Shown: in pieces, positions 22,879-31,733 of the stretch
Layout: each line of letters starts with the position of its first letter
How positions within the stretch are numbered: the first letter of the stretch is position 1
Assembly: GCA_029062045.1 (NCBI GenBank)
Contig: JAIDQV010000189.1
Span: 1-33,881, forward strand
DNA length: 33,881 nucleotides
Reading direction: 5' to 3'
DNA from: Clostridia bacterium
Lineage (GTDB): Bacteria; Bacillota; Clostridia; Christensenellales; Borkfalkiaceae
The notes under the pieces: model-generated
What the model was told of the DNA's origin: nothing
What the model saw: only the letters and a program-made list of their open reading frames with translations
Database searches by the model: none
Made by a program: the position numbers and the translations under genes

Positions 22879-23670
22879 ATGGAAGCAAAGTTTGAAAAAA
22901 CCACCTTTCGGAAAAGACTTAAAACCATGCTCAAAGTGGACTTCAAAAGAATGTTCACAATGCCGCTCGTTTATATAATGGCGGGCGTAAGTCTTGCTAT
23001 GCCAATACTTATCTTGGTAATGACTTCTTTCATGGGCGGCGCAGAAGAAGGTGAAGAAGCTACGGCAATGTTCACAAACGTGTGGCAGGCAATAAGCTCG
23101 GTAAGCGGCGGCGATGCTGCTGCGGGCATGTCAATGGACTTAACGACTATGTGCAATATGAATTTAATGTACTTTTTAATTGCCGTACTCGTATGCGTAT
23201 TCACCGCCGAAGATTTCAGAAGCGGTTACGCAAAGAACCTGTTTACCGTCCGTTCCAAAAAGGTGGACTACGTTTTCTCTAAATCTCTAGTTTGCTTTAC
23301 GGGCGGCGCGATAATGATACTTGCTTTCTTTATCGGGGCAATGCTCGGCGGCGCAATCGGCGGACTACCTTTCACAATGGAAGGTTTCAACGCAGGTGGA
23401 ATAATTGCTTGTCTGTTCTCTAAAATCTTCCTTGTAGCGGTATTTTCTTCGTTGCACTTTCTGTTCGCAGTCGTTGCAAAACAGCGCACTTGGCTTTCGA
23501 TACTTCTCTCTTTGGGATGCGGTGCGTTTATGTTTATGATGATTCCCATGATGACGCCCCTCAACGCAAACTTCTTACACGTTATTATGACGCTTGCCGG
23601 CGGCGCATTGTTCGCCGTAGGCCTCGGTGCAATAAGCAACGTAATACTCAATAAAACAAGTTTGGTATAA
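22879..23670 (+). CDS. ABC-2 type permease (second)
   Basis: This 263-residue protein has about six membrane segments and shares the N-terminal RLKTMLKVDFKRMFTMPLVYI pattern with the first permease. Met-, Gly- and Ala-rich helices are typical of these small lantibiotic-immunity-like permeases. It is the last gene of the second TetR-controlled unit and is followed by a strong terminator. Confidence 0.9.
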   Translation: MEAKFEKTTFRKRLKTMLKVDFKRMFTMPLVYIMAGVSLAMPILILVMTSFMGGAEEGEEATAMFTNVWQAISSVSGGDAAAGMSMDLTTMCNMNLMYFLIAVLVCVFTAEDFRSGYAKNLFTVRSKKVDYVFSKSLVCFTGGAIMILAFFIGAMLGGAIGGLPFTMEGFNAGGIIACLFSKIFLVAVFSSLHFLFAVVAKQRTWLSILLSLGCGAFMFMMIPMMTPLNANFLHVIMTLAGGALFAVGLGAISNVILNKTSLV

Positions 23671-23677
23671 AAAATTG

Positions 23678-23712
23678 AAAATGACGGGCAAAAAATTTCG
23701 CCCGTCATTTTT
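23678..23712. terminator. Terminator of the ABC operon
   Basis: AAAATGACGGGC (23678-23689) pairs with GCCCGTCATTTT (23700-23711) around a 10-nt loop and ends in a T-run. Confidence 0.93.
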
Positions 23713-23728
23713 CCGCTAAAAAATTCTA

Positions 23729-23757
23729 TTGAACTTTCCCAAAATTTTTGATATACT
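23729..23757 (+). promoter_or_regulatory. Promoter of the cupin operon
   Basis: TTGAAC (23729-23734) and TATACT (23752-23757) are 17 nt apart. AAAGGAG follows before ATG 23776. Confidence 0.8.
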
Positions 23758-23775
23758 GTTCAAAAGGAGTATAAA

Positions 23776-24189
23776 ATGGATAAAGAAAATTTAAGCGTTT
23801 TCCCCGTAGGCGAAAAAAACGATGCGTATGCAAAATATTTCATAGGTCAAAGTTATCTCAATATGCTTTCGACCGAGCAGGTTTCTATCGGCAACGTAAC
23901 CTTTGAACCGCGTTGCCGTAACAACTGGCACATCCACCACGCCGAAAAGGGAGGCGGTCAAATTTTGGTAGTTACCGCAGGCAAGGGCTGGTACTGCGAG
24001 TGGGGCAAATCCCCCCGCGCGTTAAAGGCGGGCGATATAGTCAATATTCCCGCAAACGTAAAGCATTGGCACGGCGCGGCAAAGGACAGCTACTTTCAGC
24101 ACCTTGCAATAGAGGTCCCCGCAGTCAACGGCAAAACCGAGTGGTGCGAACCCGTTTCCGACGAAGAGTACGATAAATTAGAGGGTTAA
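23776..24189 (+). CDS. Cupin-domain protein
   Basis: This 137-residue single-domain cupin has metal ligands H52, H54 or H55 in WHIHHAEKGG and a second-motif histidine in IPANVKHWHGAA. This is the type often found with carboxymuconolactone decarboxylase-like or aldo/keto reductase genes. It lies 1 nt before an aldo/keto reductase gene and shares its promoter. A role in detoxifying or isomerising small carbonyl compounds is likely; the substrate is unknown. Confidence 0.92.
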   Translation: MDKENLSVFPVGEKNDAYAKYFIGQSYLNMLSTEQVSIGNVTFEPRCRNNWHIHHAEKGGGQILVVTAGKGWYCEWGKSPRALKAGDIVNIPANVKHWHGAAKDSYFQHLAIEVPAVNGKTEWCEPVSDEEYDKLEG

Positions 24190-24190
24190 T

Positions 24191-25300
24191 ATGTTTAAAG
24201 AAGTACATAAAAATTTCGGTTTCGGCTGTATGCGTTTGCCTATGAACGGCGACAACGTCGACTACGCCGAGTTCAACAAAATGATTGACGCGTTTATTGA
24301 AAACGGCTTCAACTATTTCGATACGGCGCACGGCTATCTTTCGGGCAAAAGCGAAATTGCTTTGCACGACTGCCTTGTCGCGCGCTACCCCCGCGATAAA
24401 TATATCCTCACCAACAAGCTAACGCAGCCTTACTTCAATACGGAGGCGGAGGTTCGCCCCTTCTTTGAAAGTCAATTAAAAATATGCGGCGTGGATTATT
24501 TCGATTTTTATTTAATGCACGCGCAAAGCAAGGAAATCTTCGCCCATTTTAAAAAGTGCCGCGCATACGAGCAAGCTCTCGAATTTAAAAAGGAAGGCAA
24601 AATCAAACACTTCGGCATATCCTTCCACGACACGGCTGAAGTACTTGACCAAATACTAACCGAGTACCCGCAAATCGAGGCAGTTCAAATCCAGCTCAAC
24701 TACGTCGACTACGACGACCCCGCGGTTCAGTCTAAAAAATGCCTCGAAGTTTGCAATAAGCACAATAAGCCCGTAATAGTGATGGAGCCCGTAAAGGGCG
24801 GCAACCTCGTCAATCTTCCCGAAGACGCAAAAAAATATTTCCAAGAGCTAGGCCGGGCAAGCTCCGCAAGCTATGCAATCCGCTTTGCCGCTGGTTGCAA
24901 TGGCGTGTTTATGGTGCTTTCGGGTATGAGCGATTTATCGCAGATGAACGACAACATATCTTATATGAAGGACTTCAAGTCCCTCACCGAAAAAGAGCTT
25001 AAAGCGGTAAACAGCGTTTGCGCAGTATTTAAGGCTATGAATTTAATTCCCTGCACGGCTTGCCGCTATTGCACGGACGGCTGTCCCCAAAAGATTTCCA
25101 TTCCCGATTTGTTTGCGTGTTTGAACACAAAAAACATCTACCACGACTGGAACGCGGATTATTATTACAACCAAGTCCACACCAAAGACCGCGGCAAGGC
25201 TTCGGAATGTATAAAGTGCGGCAAGTGCGAAAAGGCTTGTCCACAGCACCTGCCCATACGCGAGCTTTTAACAAGCGTTGCCAAGGAGTTTGAAAAATGA
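24191..25300 (+). CDS. Aldo/keto reductase with 4Fe-4S tail
   Basis: This 369-residue protein has an aldo/keto reductase TIM barrel: GFGCMRLPM, the catalytic-type FDTAHGY, KHFGISFHD and VMEPVKGG. A C-terminal ferredoxin-like part contains CTACRYCTDGCP and CIKCGKCEKACP, enough cysteines for two iron-sulfur clusters. Such fusions are frequent in anaerobes and may link NAD(P)H to other electron carriers. It is coupled to the cupin gene upstream, and its stop codon overlaps the DUF1893 start by 4 bp. Confidence 0.95.
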   Translation: MFKEVHKNFGFGCMRLPMNGDNVDYAEFNKMIDAFIENGFNYFDTAHGYLSGKSEIALHDCLVARYPRDKYILTNKLTQPYFNTEAEVRPFFESQLKICGVDYFDFYLMHAQSKEIFAHFKKCRAYEQALEFKKEGKIKHFGISFHDTAEVLDQILTEYPQIEAVQIQLNYVDYDDPAVQSKKCLEVCNKHNKPVIVMEPVKGGNLVNLPEDAKKYFQELGRASSASYAIRFAAGCNGVFMVLSGMSDLSQMNDNISYMKDFKSLTEKELKAVNSVCAVFKAMNLIPCTACRYCTDGCPQKISIPDLFACLNTKNIYHDWNADYYYNQVHTKDRGKASECIKCGKCEKACPQHLPIRELLTSVAKEFEK

Positions 25301-25719
25301 CAGATTTACAAACCGCCAAAGAAAGCCTCGCAGGGCACACCATCTGTCTTTGCAAAAACGGCAACTGCCTTTACAGCGAAAAGCGCGGCATCTCGCCCAT
25401 GATGAACTTCATTGCCGACGGCGTCAATCTTGCCGGCTATTCGGTTGCGGATATAGTGGTGGGTAAGGCGGCGGCGCTTCTCTTTATAAAATGCGGCATA
25501 AAGGAAGTGTTTGCAAAAACCCTTTCAAAAAGCGCCCAAAAAGTTTTGGAAGAAAACGGCGTTCCCGTAACCTTTCAAACTTTAACTGAAAAAATAATCA
25601 ACCGCGCGGGCACGGATATGTGCCCTATGGAAAAAGCCGTTCTCTCTACTTCCGACCCCGAAGAAGCGTACACGCTTTTAAAACACACCCTCAGCACATT
25701 AACCAAGGAGCAAAAATGA
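25297..25719 (+). CDS. DUF1893 protein
   Basis: This 140-residue protein matches DUF1893 (TM1506-like). It contains ICLCKNGNCLYSEKRGISPMM, DIVVGKAAALLF and the final DMCPMEKAVLSTSDPEEAY. The fold is related to cytidine deaminases, but classical deaminase zinc ligands are not all evident. The function is unknown. It overlaps the aldo/keto reductase gene upstream by ATGA and the GH43 gene downstream by ATGA, so the three are translationally coupled. Confidence 0.88.
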   Translation: MTDLQTAKESLAGHTICLCKNGNCLYSEKRGISPMMNFIADGVNLAGYSVADIVVGKAAALLFIKCGIKEVFAKTLSKSAQKVLEENGVPVTFQTLTEKIINRAGTDMCPMEKAVLSTSDPEEAYTLLKHTLSTLTKEQK

Positions 25720-27215
25720 AATACGAAAATCCCGTTTTGTTATCCGACTATTCCGACCCCGACGTCATAAGGGTGGGGGACGATTATTATATGGTGGCGT
25801 CCAGCTTCAACCACGTTCCGGGCGTGCCCGTTCTTCACTCTAAAAACTTAGTCGAGTGGGAACTTATAAACCACGTAATTGGCGAACTTCCCTTTGAAAA
25901 GTTCAACAAAGTTTGCCACGGCCACGGTGCGTGGGCGCCTTCAATCAGGTACCACAACGGCAAATTCTATTGTCTAATTCCCTTCCCCGACGAAGGCATC
26001 TTCGTTGCCGAAACAACCGACCCCTACGGCAAATGGTCGCTGCTTAGACCCCTTCTCACGGGCGCGGGCTACGAAGACCCCTGCCCCATCTGGGCGGACG
26101 GCAAGTGCTACGTAGTTTTCGCTTTCGTAAAAAGCAGGATAGGCTTCAATTCCCGCCTTGCCGTATTCGAGGCGGACGAGGACTTAAAGGAAAGAACGAC
26201 GGACTACAAAGTCATCTACGACGGCCGCGATATCTCCCCCAAAATCGAAGGCCCCAAGTTCTACAAGCACGGCGATTATTACTATATCCTTGCACCTGCG
26301 GGCGGCGTTAAAACGGGCTGGCAGGTAGCCCTCAGAAGCAAAACCATTTACGGTAATTGGGAAACCAAAATTATAATGGTGCAGGGTGATTCCCCCGTCA
26401 ACGGCCCCCATCAGGGCGCGCTCATCGACCTCGATGACAACGGCGAAAAATGGGCGTTCATGCACTTCCAGGATATGGGCCCCTACGGCCGCGTGGTTCA
26501 CCTTCAACCCGCCGTATGGGATAACGATTGGGTCATTTGCGGAGTTTGGCAACACGACGGAATGGCGGGCGCACCCGTTGAGGGCGGCGATTACCCCGTT
26601 GACTTTGAAACGGGCGCAAAGATAGACCCTTCGGACGAGTTTGAAGGCGACAAACTTTCACTAATCTGGCAAACCCCCGCAAACAGAAAGGCAGAGTGGT
26701 TTACCTTCAAACGCGGTTTAAAACTCAACTGTTGCTATTTTGAAAAACCCGCTCTCTCCGACCTTCCCCAGCTCGTCATGCAAAAGGTGCAGTACAAGAA
26801 TTTCGCCGTCAACTGCAAATGCAAATTAAACCTCGTAAACGACGGCGACGAGGTTGGCTTCACCGTCTTCGGCAGAAGTTACGCCTACGTTTGCGTAGTG
26901 CGCAGGGGAGGGCAGAACTTCCTTGAAATCCGCAAGGGCACCATAGGCGGGGAAGAGGACGAAACTTTGGCAAAAAGCCAGCCCTACGACGAGGGCAGTG
27001 TAACCTTCAAAATTTCGGCCAAGTACGAAGCCCCCAACCGCTTATCCTATAAATTCTCTTTCGGCGGAAGCGCGTTCACACACAAATTCTATGCCGAACG
27101 CGGAGTTTGGACGGGCGCCAAAATAGGTATCTACGCCCGCGGTGAAGAGGGTAGTAAAGGTAGTGCAACCTTCAAGTATTTCCGCGTTACCTGTACAGAT
27201 AACAGAATAAAATAA
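25716..27215 (+). CDS. Glycoside hydrolase family 43 protein
   Basis: The start is ATG 25716, with AAGGAG 5 nt upstream; an ORF extension to 25620 is a shadow inside DUF1893. The 499-residue protein has the five-bladed GH43 domain with the expected acids: D14 in SDPDV (base), D121 in YEDPCPIW and E178 in KIEGPKFY. Residues from about 310 form a beta-sandwich C-terminal domain as in GH43 beta-xylosidases. It should cleave xylosyl or arabinosyl side chains. With no signal peptide it acts on imported oligosaccharides in the cytosol. Exact specificity is not readable. Confidence 0.94.
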   Translation: MKYENPVLLSDYSDPDVIRVGDDYYMVASSFNHVPGVPVLHSKNLVEWELINHVIGELPFEKFNKVCHGHGAWAPSIRYHNGKFYCLIPFPDEGIFVAETTDPYGKWSLLRPLLTGAGYEDPCPIWADGKCYVVFAFVKSRIGFNSRLAVFEADEDLKERTTDYKVIYDGRDISPKIEGPKFYKHGDYYYILAPAGGVKTGWQVALRSKTIYGNWETKIIMVQGDSPVNGPHQGALIDLDDNGEKWAFMHFQDMGPYGRVVHLQPAVWDNDWVICGVWQHDGMAGAPVEGGDYPVDFETGAKIDPSDEFEGDKLSLIWQTPANRKAEWFTFKRGLKLNCCYFEKPALSDLPQLVMQKVQYKNFAVNCKCKLNLVNDGDEVGFTVFGRSYAYVCVVRRGGQNFLEIRKGTIGGEEDETLAKSQPYDEGSVTFKISAKYEAPNRLSYKFSFGGSAFTHKFYAERGVWTGAKIGIYARGEEGSKGSATFKYFRVTCTDNRIK

Positions 27216-27220
27216 AATCA

Positions 27221-27255
27221 AAGCGCGCCCCGGGTTTCAACCTGCGGGCGCGCTT
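27221..27255 (+). terminator. Terminator after GH43
   Basis: AAGCGCGCCC (27221-27230) pairs with GGGCGCGCTT (27246-27255), with an inner GGTT/AACC pairing. The T-run after it is short. Confidence 0.8.
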
Positions 27256-27262
27256 CAATCGC

Positions 27263-27291
27263 TTTACTTTTAAATATTAAAGTATTACAAT
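27263..27291 (+). promoter_or_regulatory. Promoter of the MATE gene
   Basis: TTTACT (27263-27268) and TACAAT (27286-27291) are 17 nt apart. Confidence 0.65.
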
Positions 27292-27318
27292 ATAGTGAAT
27301 TTAAAAAGGAGGGCAGGT

Positions 27319-28887
27319 ATGACAAAATCCAAAACAAAACCTAAGTACACGTTATTTACCGGCAAAGCCCTTCTTTTTTTAATTTTGCCAATCGTCATAG
27401 AACAGATTTTTTCAACCTCTTTGGGGCTTTTCGACTCTATGATGATTTCCAACATTCCCGAAATAGGTGAAAACGCAAGCAATGCCGTCGGCAACGTCGA
27501 CTATATGAACAACCTCATAATCCAGTTGTTTTCGGCGTTCTGTACGGGCGGGGCAATTATAACCTCTCAGCTTATCGGCGCGGGCGATATCGAAACCGCC
27601 AACAAAAGCGCAAAGCAAATGCTTTTCTTGGTTCTCGTTATGTCGGTCTGTATCGGCGGACTGTGCCTTGCTCTCAACTGGCCCCTTTTAAAACTCTTTT
27701 ACAGCGAAGTAACCCCTACGGTATTCGGTTATCAGCAAACTTATTTCTACGTAACAGCCGCGTCGTTCCCCTTCATAGGTCTTTTCAACGCCTGCGCCGC
27801 ACTACTTAGGGTACAGCGCAAAAGTTTTTTCACAATGGTCAGCGCCGCTATAAGCTGCATATTGAACATAGGTCTCAACGCGCTGTTTTTATTCGTATTG
27901 AATATGGGCGTTATCGGCGTAGGTCTGGCAACTCTCATATGCCGCGGAATACCCGCCGTGTTTATGCTAATCCTTCTTTCCAATAAAAAGAATACCGTTT
28001 GCGTCCGCATATTCGAAAAATTCCGCTTCGACGGCAAAATGATAAAAAAGATTTTAAAGCTCGCCATTCCCGCGGGTATAGAAAGCTGTCTTTTCCAGCT
28101 CGGCAAACTTATGACTAACACTTTCGTCAACGCGGGTTGTTACGCCAACGGCGAATTTGCAAAGGAAGTCATTGACGAGCTCGGCAACGTTAAACATATT
28201 AACGTACAGGCAAACGGCAACACCATCGCCAACCAAATCAACAACATTGCGTCGGTTGTCGGCGGCGGCGTAGGCACTTCCTGTCTGACCGTAATAGGTC
28301 AGGCGGTGGGCGCGGGCGACATCAAACAATGCAAGCACTATATGAAGAAGATGTTCCTTCTTTCGTATATCATGAACGGTATATGTTGCGGAATAATTCT
28401 TGCAACCGTGCCCTGGATAGTCAATCTGTACGGCTTCGGCGTAGAGGCTAAGGAAATCGGCAAACAGTGTCTTTACTTCTGTCTTTTCTTCCAGCTCGTA
28501 ACATATCCGCTATCGTTCACCACGCCCGCAATATTAAAAGCCACGTCGGACGTAAAATACGTAATGTACTGCGCGGTAATTTCAATGTTCGTAATGCGCG
28601 TCGGTCTTGCGTTCTTAATGACTACGGATAAAATCCCCGGGCTTCCCAGGTTGGGCGCAATGGGCTATTGGATAGGTATGTGTTCGGACTGGGTACTGCG
28701 TTCGGTGCTGTTCCTGTCAAGACTACTTTCGGGCAGATGGAAGAAATCTTCGGGGCTTTTGAAGGACCCCCCGCCCGAACCCGAAGCGGACAGCGTGCCC
28801 GTAATTGCACTAGACGGTGCGGCGGACTTGCCCGAACCCGAAATTATAGAAGATAAGGAGGATAACGATGTTCAGGCAGATGTTTGA
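27319..28887 (+). CDS. MATE-family efflux transporter
   Basis: The start is ATG 27319, with AAAGGAGGG 6 nt upstream; a GTG at 27295 lacks such a site. The 522-residue protein has about twelve membrane helices in two similar halves, typical of MATE (MatE) exporters, which use sodium or proton gradients. Phrases such as LPIVIEQIFSTSLGLFDSMM and GNTIANQINNIAS fit this family. The C-terminus is a Pro- and acid-rich cytosolic tail (PPPEPEAD, ending IEDKEDNDVQADV), longer than usual. It overlaps the deacetylase gene by 20 bp. The exported compound is unknown. Confidence 0.93.
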   Translation: MTKSKTKPKYTLFTGKALLFLILPIVIEQIFSTSLGLFDSMMISNIPEIGENASNAVGNVDYMNNLIIQLFSAFCTGGAIITSQLIGAGDIETANKSAKQMLFLVLVMSVCIGGLCLALNWPLLKLFYSEVTPTVFGYQQTYFYVTAASFPFIGLFNACAALLRVQRKSFFTMVSAAISCILNIGLNALFLFVLNMGVIGVGLATLICRGIPAVFMLILLSNKKNTVCVRIFEKFRFDGKMIKKILKLAIPAGIESCLFQLGKLMTNTFVNAGCYANGEFAKEVIDELGNVKHINVQANGNTIANQINNIASVVGGGVGTSCLTVIGQAVGAGDIKQCKHYMKKMFLLSYIMNGICCGIILATVPWIVNLYGFGVEAKEIGKQCLYFCLFFQLVTYPLSFTTPAILKATSDVKYVMYCAVISMFVMRVGLAFLMTTDKIPGLPRLGAMGYWIGMCSDWVLRSVLFLSRLLSGRWKKSSGLLKDPPPEPEADSVPVIALDGAADLPEPEIIEDKEDNDVQADV

Positions 28888-29722
28888 AGAAAAATATATG
28901 CGCTTCCCCGGCGGCAAGCAAAAGGCGGCAACGTTCAGCTACGACGACGGCGTCAAAGCTGATTTAACCCTTCTCGAAATATTTAACAAATACGGAATAA
29001 AGGGCACCTTCAATTTAAACAGCCTTTTATTCGACTGCGAAAATTGGCACCACAGAATGAATGAAGAGGAAACCTTCAACGCATTTTCGGAAGGCGTACA
29101 CGAGGTTGCCCTTCACGGCGCGCGCCATATTTTTATGAACAAAGTGCCCCTGCCCGAAGCCATAAACGAAGTAGTGCAAAACAGGCTTTACCTTGAAAAC
29201 AAATTCGGCCGCATAGTCCGCGGAATGGCTTACGCATACAACGGCTACAACGACGAAATAGTTTCCGCGCTCAAAGCCCTCGGCGTAACCTACGCCCGCA
29301 CAACCCAGCCCTCGTATTCCTTTGAAATCCCCCAGGATTGGCTCCGCTTAAAACCCACCTGTCACCACGGCGACCCTCGCCTAAACGAACTTCTCACAAA
29401 GTTTTTACAAAGTTCGCCCTCGCAGGAATTCAAGCACCGCGAGCCCTGGCTTTTGTATATCTGGGGGCACAGCTACGAGTTTGACGATAATAACAACTGG
29501 GATATAATCGAAAACACTTGTGCCGAGCTTGCAAAGCATAAAAAAGATATTTGGTTTGCAACTAACGGCGAAATTTACGACTACGTCCAAGCCTACAACA
29601 GCCTTGTATATTCTTTGGACGGAGAAAGGGTTTTCAACCCCTCGCACACGCCCGTTTATATTGAAATCCGCAGTAAGGTTTATAAAATCCCTGCGGGCGG
29701 CGAAGTCGTATTCGAAAAATAA
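28868..29722 (+). CDS. Polysaccharide deacetylase (NodB) family protein
   Basis: This 284-residue protein carries the NodB motif pair: TFSYDDG with D26/D27, and HGARH with H83 and H87, which together bind the catalytic metal. A late WGHSYEFDD segment matches the C-terminal part of this subgroup. It has no signal peptide, so it may act in the cytosol on sugar derivatives rather than on the cell wall. AGGAGG lies before the ATG, and it overlaps the MATE gene end. It lies directly upstream of the uronate genes. Confidence 0.92.
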   Translation: MFRQMFEEKYMRFPGGKQKAATFSYDDGVKADLTLLEIFNKYGIKGTFNLNSLLFDCENWHHRMNEEETFNAFSEGVHEVALHGARHIFMNKVPLPEAINEVVQNRLYLENKFGRIVRGMAYAYNGYNDEIVSALKALGVTYARTTQPSYSFEIPQDWLRLKPTCHHGDPRLNELLTKFLQSSPSQEFKHREPWLLYIWGHSYEFDDNNNWDIIENTCAELAKHKKDIWFATNGEIYDYVQAYNSLVYSLDGERVFNPSHTPVYIEIRSKVYKIPAGGEVVFEK

Positions 29723-29726
29723 CCCC

Positions 29727-29755
29727 TTGCAAAATGTATTTAAAGGGTGTATGAT
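29727..29755 (+). promoter_or_regulatory. kduD promoter
   Basis: TTGCAA (29727-29732) and TATGAT (29750-29755) are 17 nt apart, 30 nt before ATG 29785. Confidence 0.65.
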
Positions 29756-29784
29756 TAATTTAATAAATATGATAAGGGTGAAAT

Positions 29785-30537
29785 ATGATACTTGATAAAT
29801 TCAGTTTAAAAGATAAAGTCGCAATAGTTACGGGCAGTAATACGGGGCTCGGACAAGGTATATGCAAAGCCTATACCGAGGCAGGCGCAAAGGTGGTGGG
29901 CGTATCCCGCCGTCCAAGCGACGAAACAGCCGAACTTTGCGGCAAAAACTTTTACAACGTCATCGCCGATTTAAGCGATATATCCGTAATACCTGCGATT
30001 ATAGAAAAGACTTTGGAAAAGTACGGTAAAATAGATATCCTCGTAAACAACGCGGGCGTTATAAAGCGCCAGGACAGTATTGAGTTTTCCGAAGAGAATT
30101 GGGACAGCGTTTTAAACGTAAATTTAAAAACCGTTTTCTTCTTAACCCAAGCCGTCGCAAAGCAGTTTATAAAGCAGGGCAACGGCGGTAAAATAATAAA
30201 CATTGCCTCAATGCTTTCCTATCAGGGCGGGGTAAGGGTTCCCTCTTACACGGCTTCCAAGTCGGCAATCAAAGGCGTAACTATGACCCTCGCCAACGAG
30301 TGGGCGAAGTACGGCATAAACATCAACGGCATCGCCCCCGGCTACATGGCAACCAACAACACCGAAGCCCTCCGTCAGGACGGTGAAAGAAGCGCGGACA
30401 TTTTGTCGCGTATCCCCGCAGGCAGGTGGGGCACCCCCGAAGATTTACAGGGCGCGGCAGTATTCCTCGCTTCGTCCGCTTCGGACTACGTCAACGGCTT
30501 TACCCTTGCAGTCGACGGCGGCTGGCTCGGCAGATAA
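29785..30537 (+). CDS. kduD: 2-dehydro-3-deoxy-D-gluconate 5-dehydrogenase
   Basis: KduD reduces 2,5-diketo-3-deoxygluconate to 2-keto-3-deoxygluconate with NAD(P)H, following KduI in unsaturated uronate breakdown. The 250-residue SDR has TGSNTGLG at 16-23, NNAG at 88-91 and the catalytic Y155/K159. The segments INGIAPGYMATNNTEALR, IPAGRWGTPEDL and YVNGFTLAVDGGWL closely match KduD and separate it from general SDRs. It has its own promoter and terminator, while its pathway partners are encoded just downstream. Confidence 0.95.
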   Translation: MILDKFSLKDKVAIVTGSNTGLGQGICKAYTEAGAKVVGVSRRPSDETAELCGKNFYNVIADLSDISVIPAIIEKTLEKYGKIDILVNNAGVIKRQDSIEFSEENWDSVLNVNLKTVFFLTQAVAKQFIKQGNGGKIINIASMLSYQGGVRVPSYTASKSAIKGVTMTLANEWAKYGININGIAPGYMATNNTEALRQDGERSADILSRIPAGRWGTPEDLQGAAVFLASSASDYVNGFTLAVDGGWLGR

Positions 30538-30545
30538 AAACATAC

Positions 30546-30580
30546 AAATCCCCTGTGCAAATACCGCGCAGGGGATTTTA
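30546..30580 (+). terminator. Terminator after kduD
   Basis: AAATCCCCTG (30546-30555) pairs with CAGGGGATTT (30569-30578), with an inner GC pairing, and a short T-run follows. Confidence 0.85.
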
Positions 30581-30640
30581 AGTTATATCCGAAAAGTATA
30601 TAAACATATCCGTTTTGTGTATAGCAATAAAAAACGGCGG

Positions 30641-30649
30641 TGATATAAT
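30641..30649 (+). promoter_or_regulatory. Extended -10 promoter of the aldolase gene
   Basis: TGA followed by TATAAT (30644-30649) gives an extended -10 box. The -35 region is weak (TAGCAA at 30622-30627), so activation may be needed. Confidence 0.65.
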
Positions 30650-30684
30650 TATTATGTATAATAATGAATAAGTGGGAGGATTTT

Positions 30685-31668
30685 ATGACAGTTAAGGACA
30701 AAATCAACGCGCTTGTTGACGAGCTTGAAAACGTCGGCATAGTACCCGTTATCAAATTGGATAACGTAGACGATGCCGAAAACCTTGCAAAAGCGCTTAT
30801 CGACGGCGGTATCAACTGTGCAGAAGTTACTTTCCGTGCAAAGGGCGCGGACGAAGTTATCCGCAGAATGACCAAAGCATACCCTAAAATGCTTGTGGGC
30901 GCGGGCACGGTTTTAACCTGTGAGCAAGCGGACGCGGCAATCAAGGCGGGCGCAAAATTCTTAGTGGCCCCCGGTCTTAATCCCAAAGTGGTAAAGCACT
31001 GCCTGGATAAAGGCGTGCCTTTCGCTCCCGGTCTTTCATCGGCAAGCGAAATAGAGCAGGCTTTGGAATTAGGTCTCGACTTCGCCAAATTCTTCCCCGC
31101 AGAGCAGGCGGGCGGGCTTGGCTACATAAAGGCAATTTCCGCACCCTATTCTTCGATGCGCTTTATGCCTACCGGCGGCGTTACGGCGGATAACCTCAAC
31201 ACTTACCTTGCATATCCCAAAGTAGTTTGTTGCGGCGGCAGCTGGATAGTTCCCGCAAACCTCGTAAACGCAGGCGACTGGGCGGGCATAACCAAACTTT
31301 GCCGCGAAGCTATCGATAAAATGCTTGGCTTCACAATGGTTCACGTAGGTCTTAACTGCGCTAACCCCGAAGAAGCGGAGGCAGTTGCGGACGAGTTCGA
31401 CAACGCATTCGGCTTTACGAAGAAGGTCGGCAACAGCTCGGTATTCGCTTCCACTTATATGGAAATGATGAAAAAGCCCTTCAAAGGCACGCACGGGCAC
31501 ATCGCCGTTGCAACCAACTCGGTAAAGCGCGCTCTGTATCAGCTTAAACAGCGCGGGTACGACGTTGACGAAACTTCCATCAAATACAACGCGGAAGGTA
31601 TAATGAACGTCGCTTACCTCAAACACGAGTTCGGCGGTTTCGCTGTACACCTTGTATTAAAGAAATAA
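30685..31668 (+). CDS. eda: KDPG/KHG aldolase fused to VOC-like domain
   Basis: The start is ATG 30685, with GGGAGGA 4-5 nt upstream; the ATG at 30664 lacks a ribosome binding site. Of 327 residues, about 1-213 are the class I aldolase splitting 2-keto-3-deoxy-6-phosphogluconate into pyruvate and glyceraldehyde-3-phosphate: E47 in AEVTFR, GAGTVL, and Schiff-base lysine K135 in FAKFFPAE. Residues 215-327 add a glyoxalase/VOC-like fold (HVGLNCANPEEAE, GHIAVATNSVKRALYQL, EFGGFAVHLV). Ordinary Eda ends near 210 residues. The second domain may bind a metal or sugar acid and adjust activity; this is inference. Confidence 0.93.
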   Translation: MTVKDKINALVDELENVGIVPVIKLDNVDDAENLAKALIDGGINCAEVTFRAKGADEVIRRMTKAYPKMLVGAGTVLTCEQADAAIKAGAKFLVAPGLNPKVVKHCLDKGVPFAPGLSSASEIEQALELGLDFAKFFPAEQAGGLGYIKAISAPYSSMRFMPTGGVTADNLNTYLAYPKVVCCGGSWIVPANLVNAGDWAGITKLCREAIDKMLGFTMVHVGLNCANPEEAEAVADEFDNAFGFTKKVGNSSVFASTYMEMMKKPFKGTHGHIAVATNSVKRALYQLKQRGYDVDETSIKYNAEGIMNVAYLKHEFGGFAVHLVLKK

Positions 31669-31733
31669 ACTCTTGACTTCCAAGCCAAGGGAATTAATAA
31701 AATAAGATAAATAAAAAATAGGAGAAAATCAAA

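Noticed and set aside
31069-31650. A 193-codon frame on the minus strand.
   Set aside because: It is antisense to the aldolase-VOC gene, whose motifs and start site are clear.
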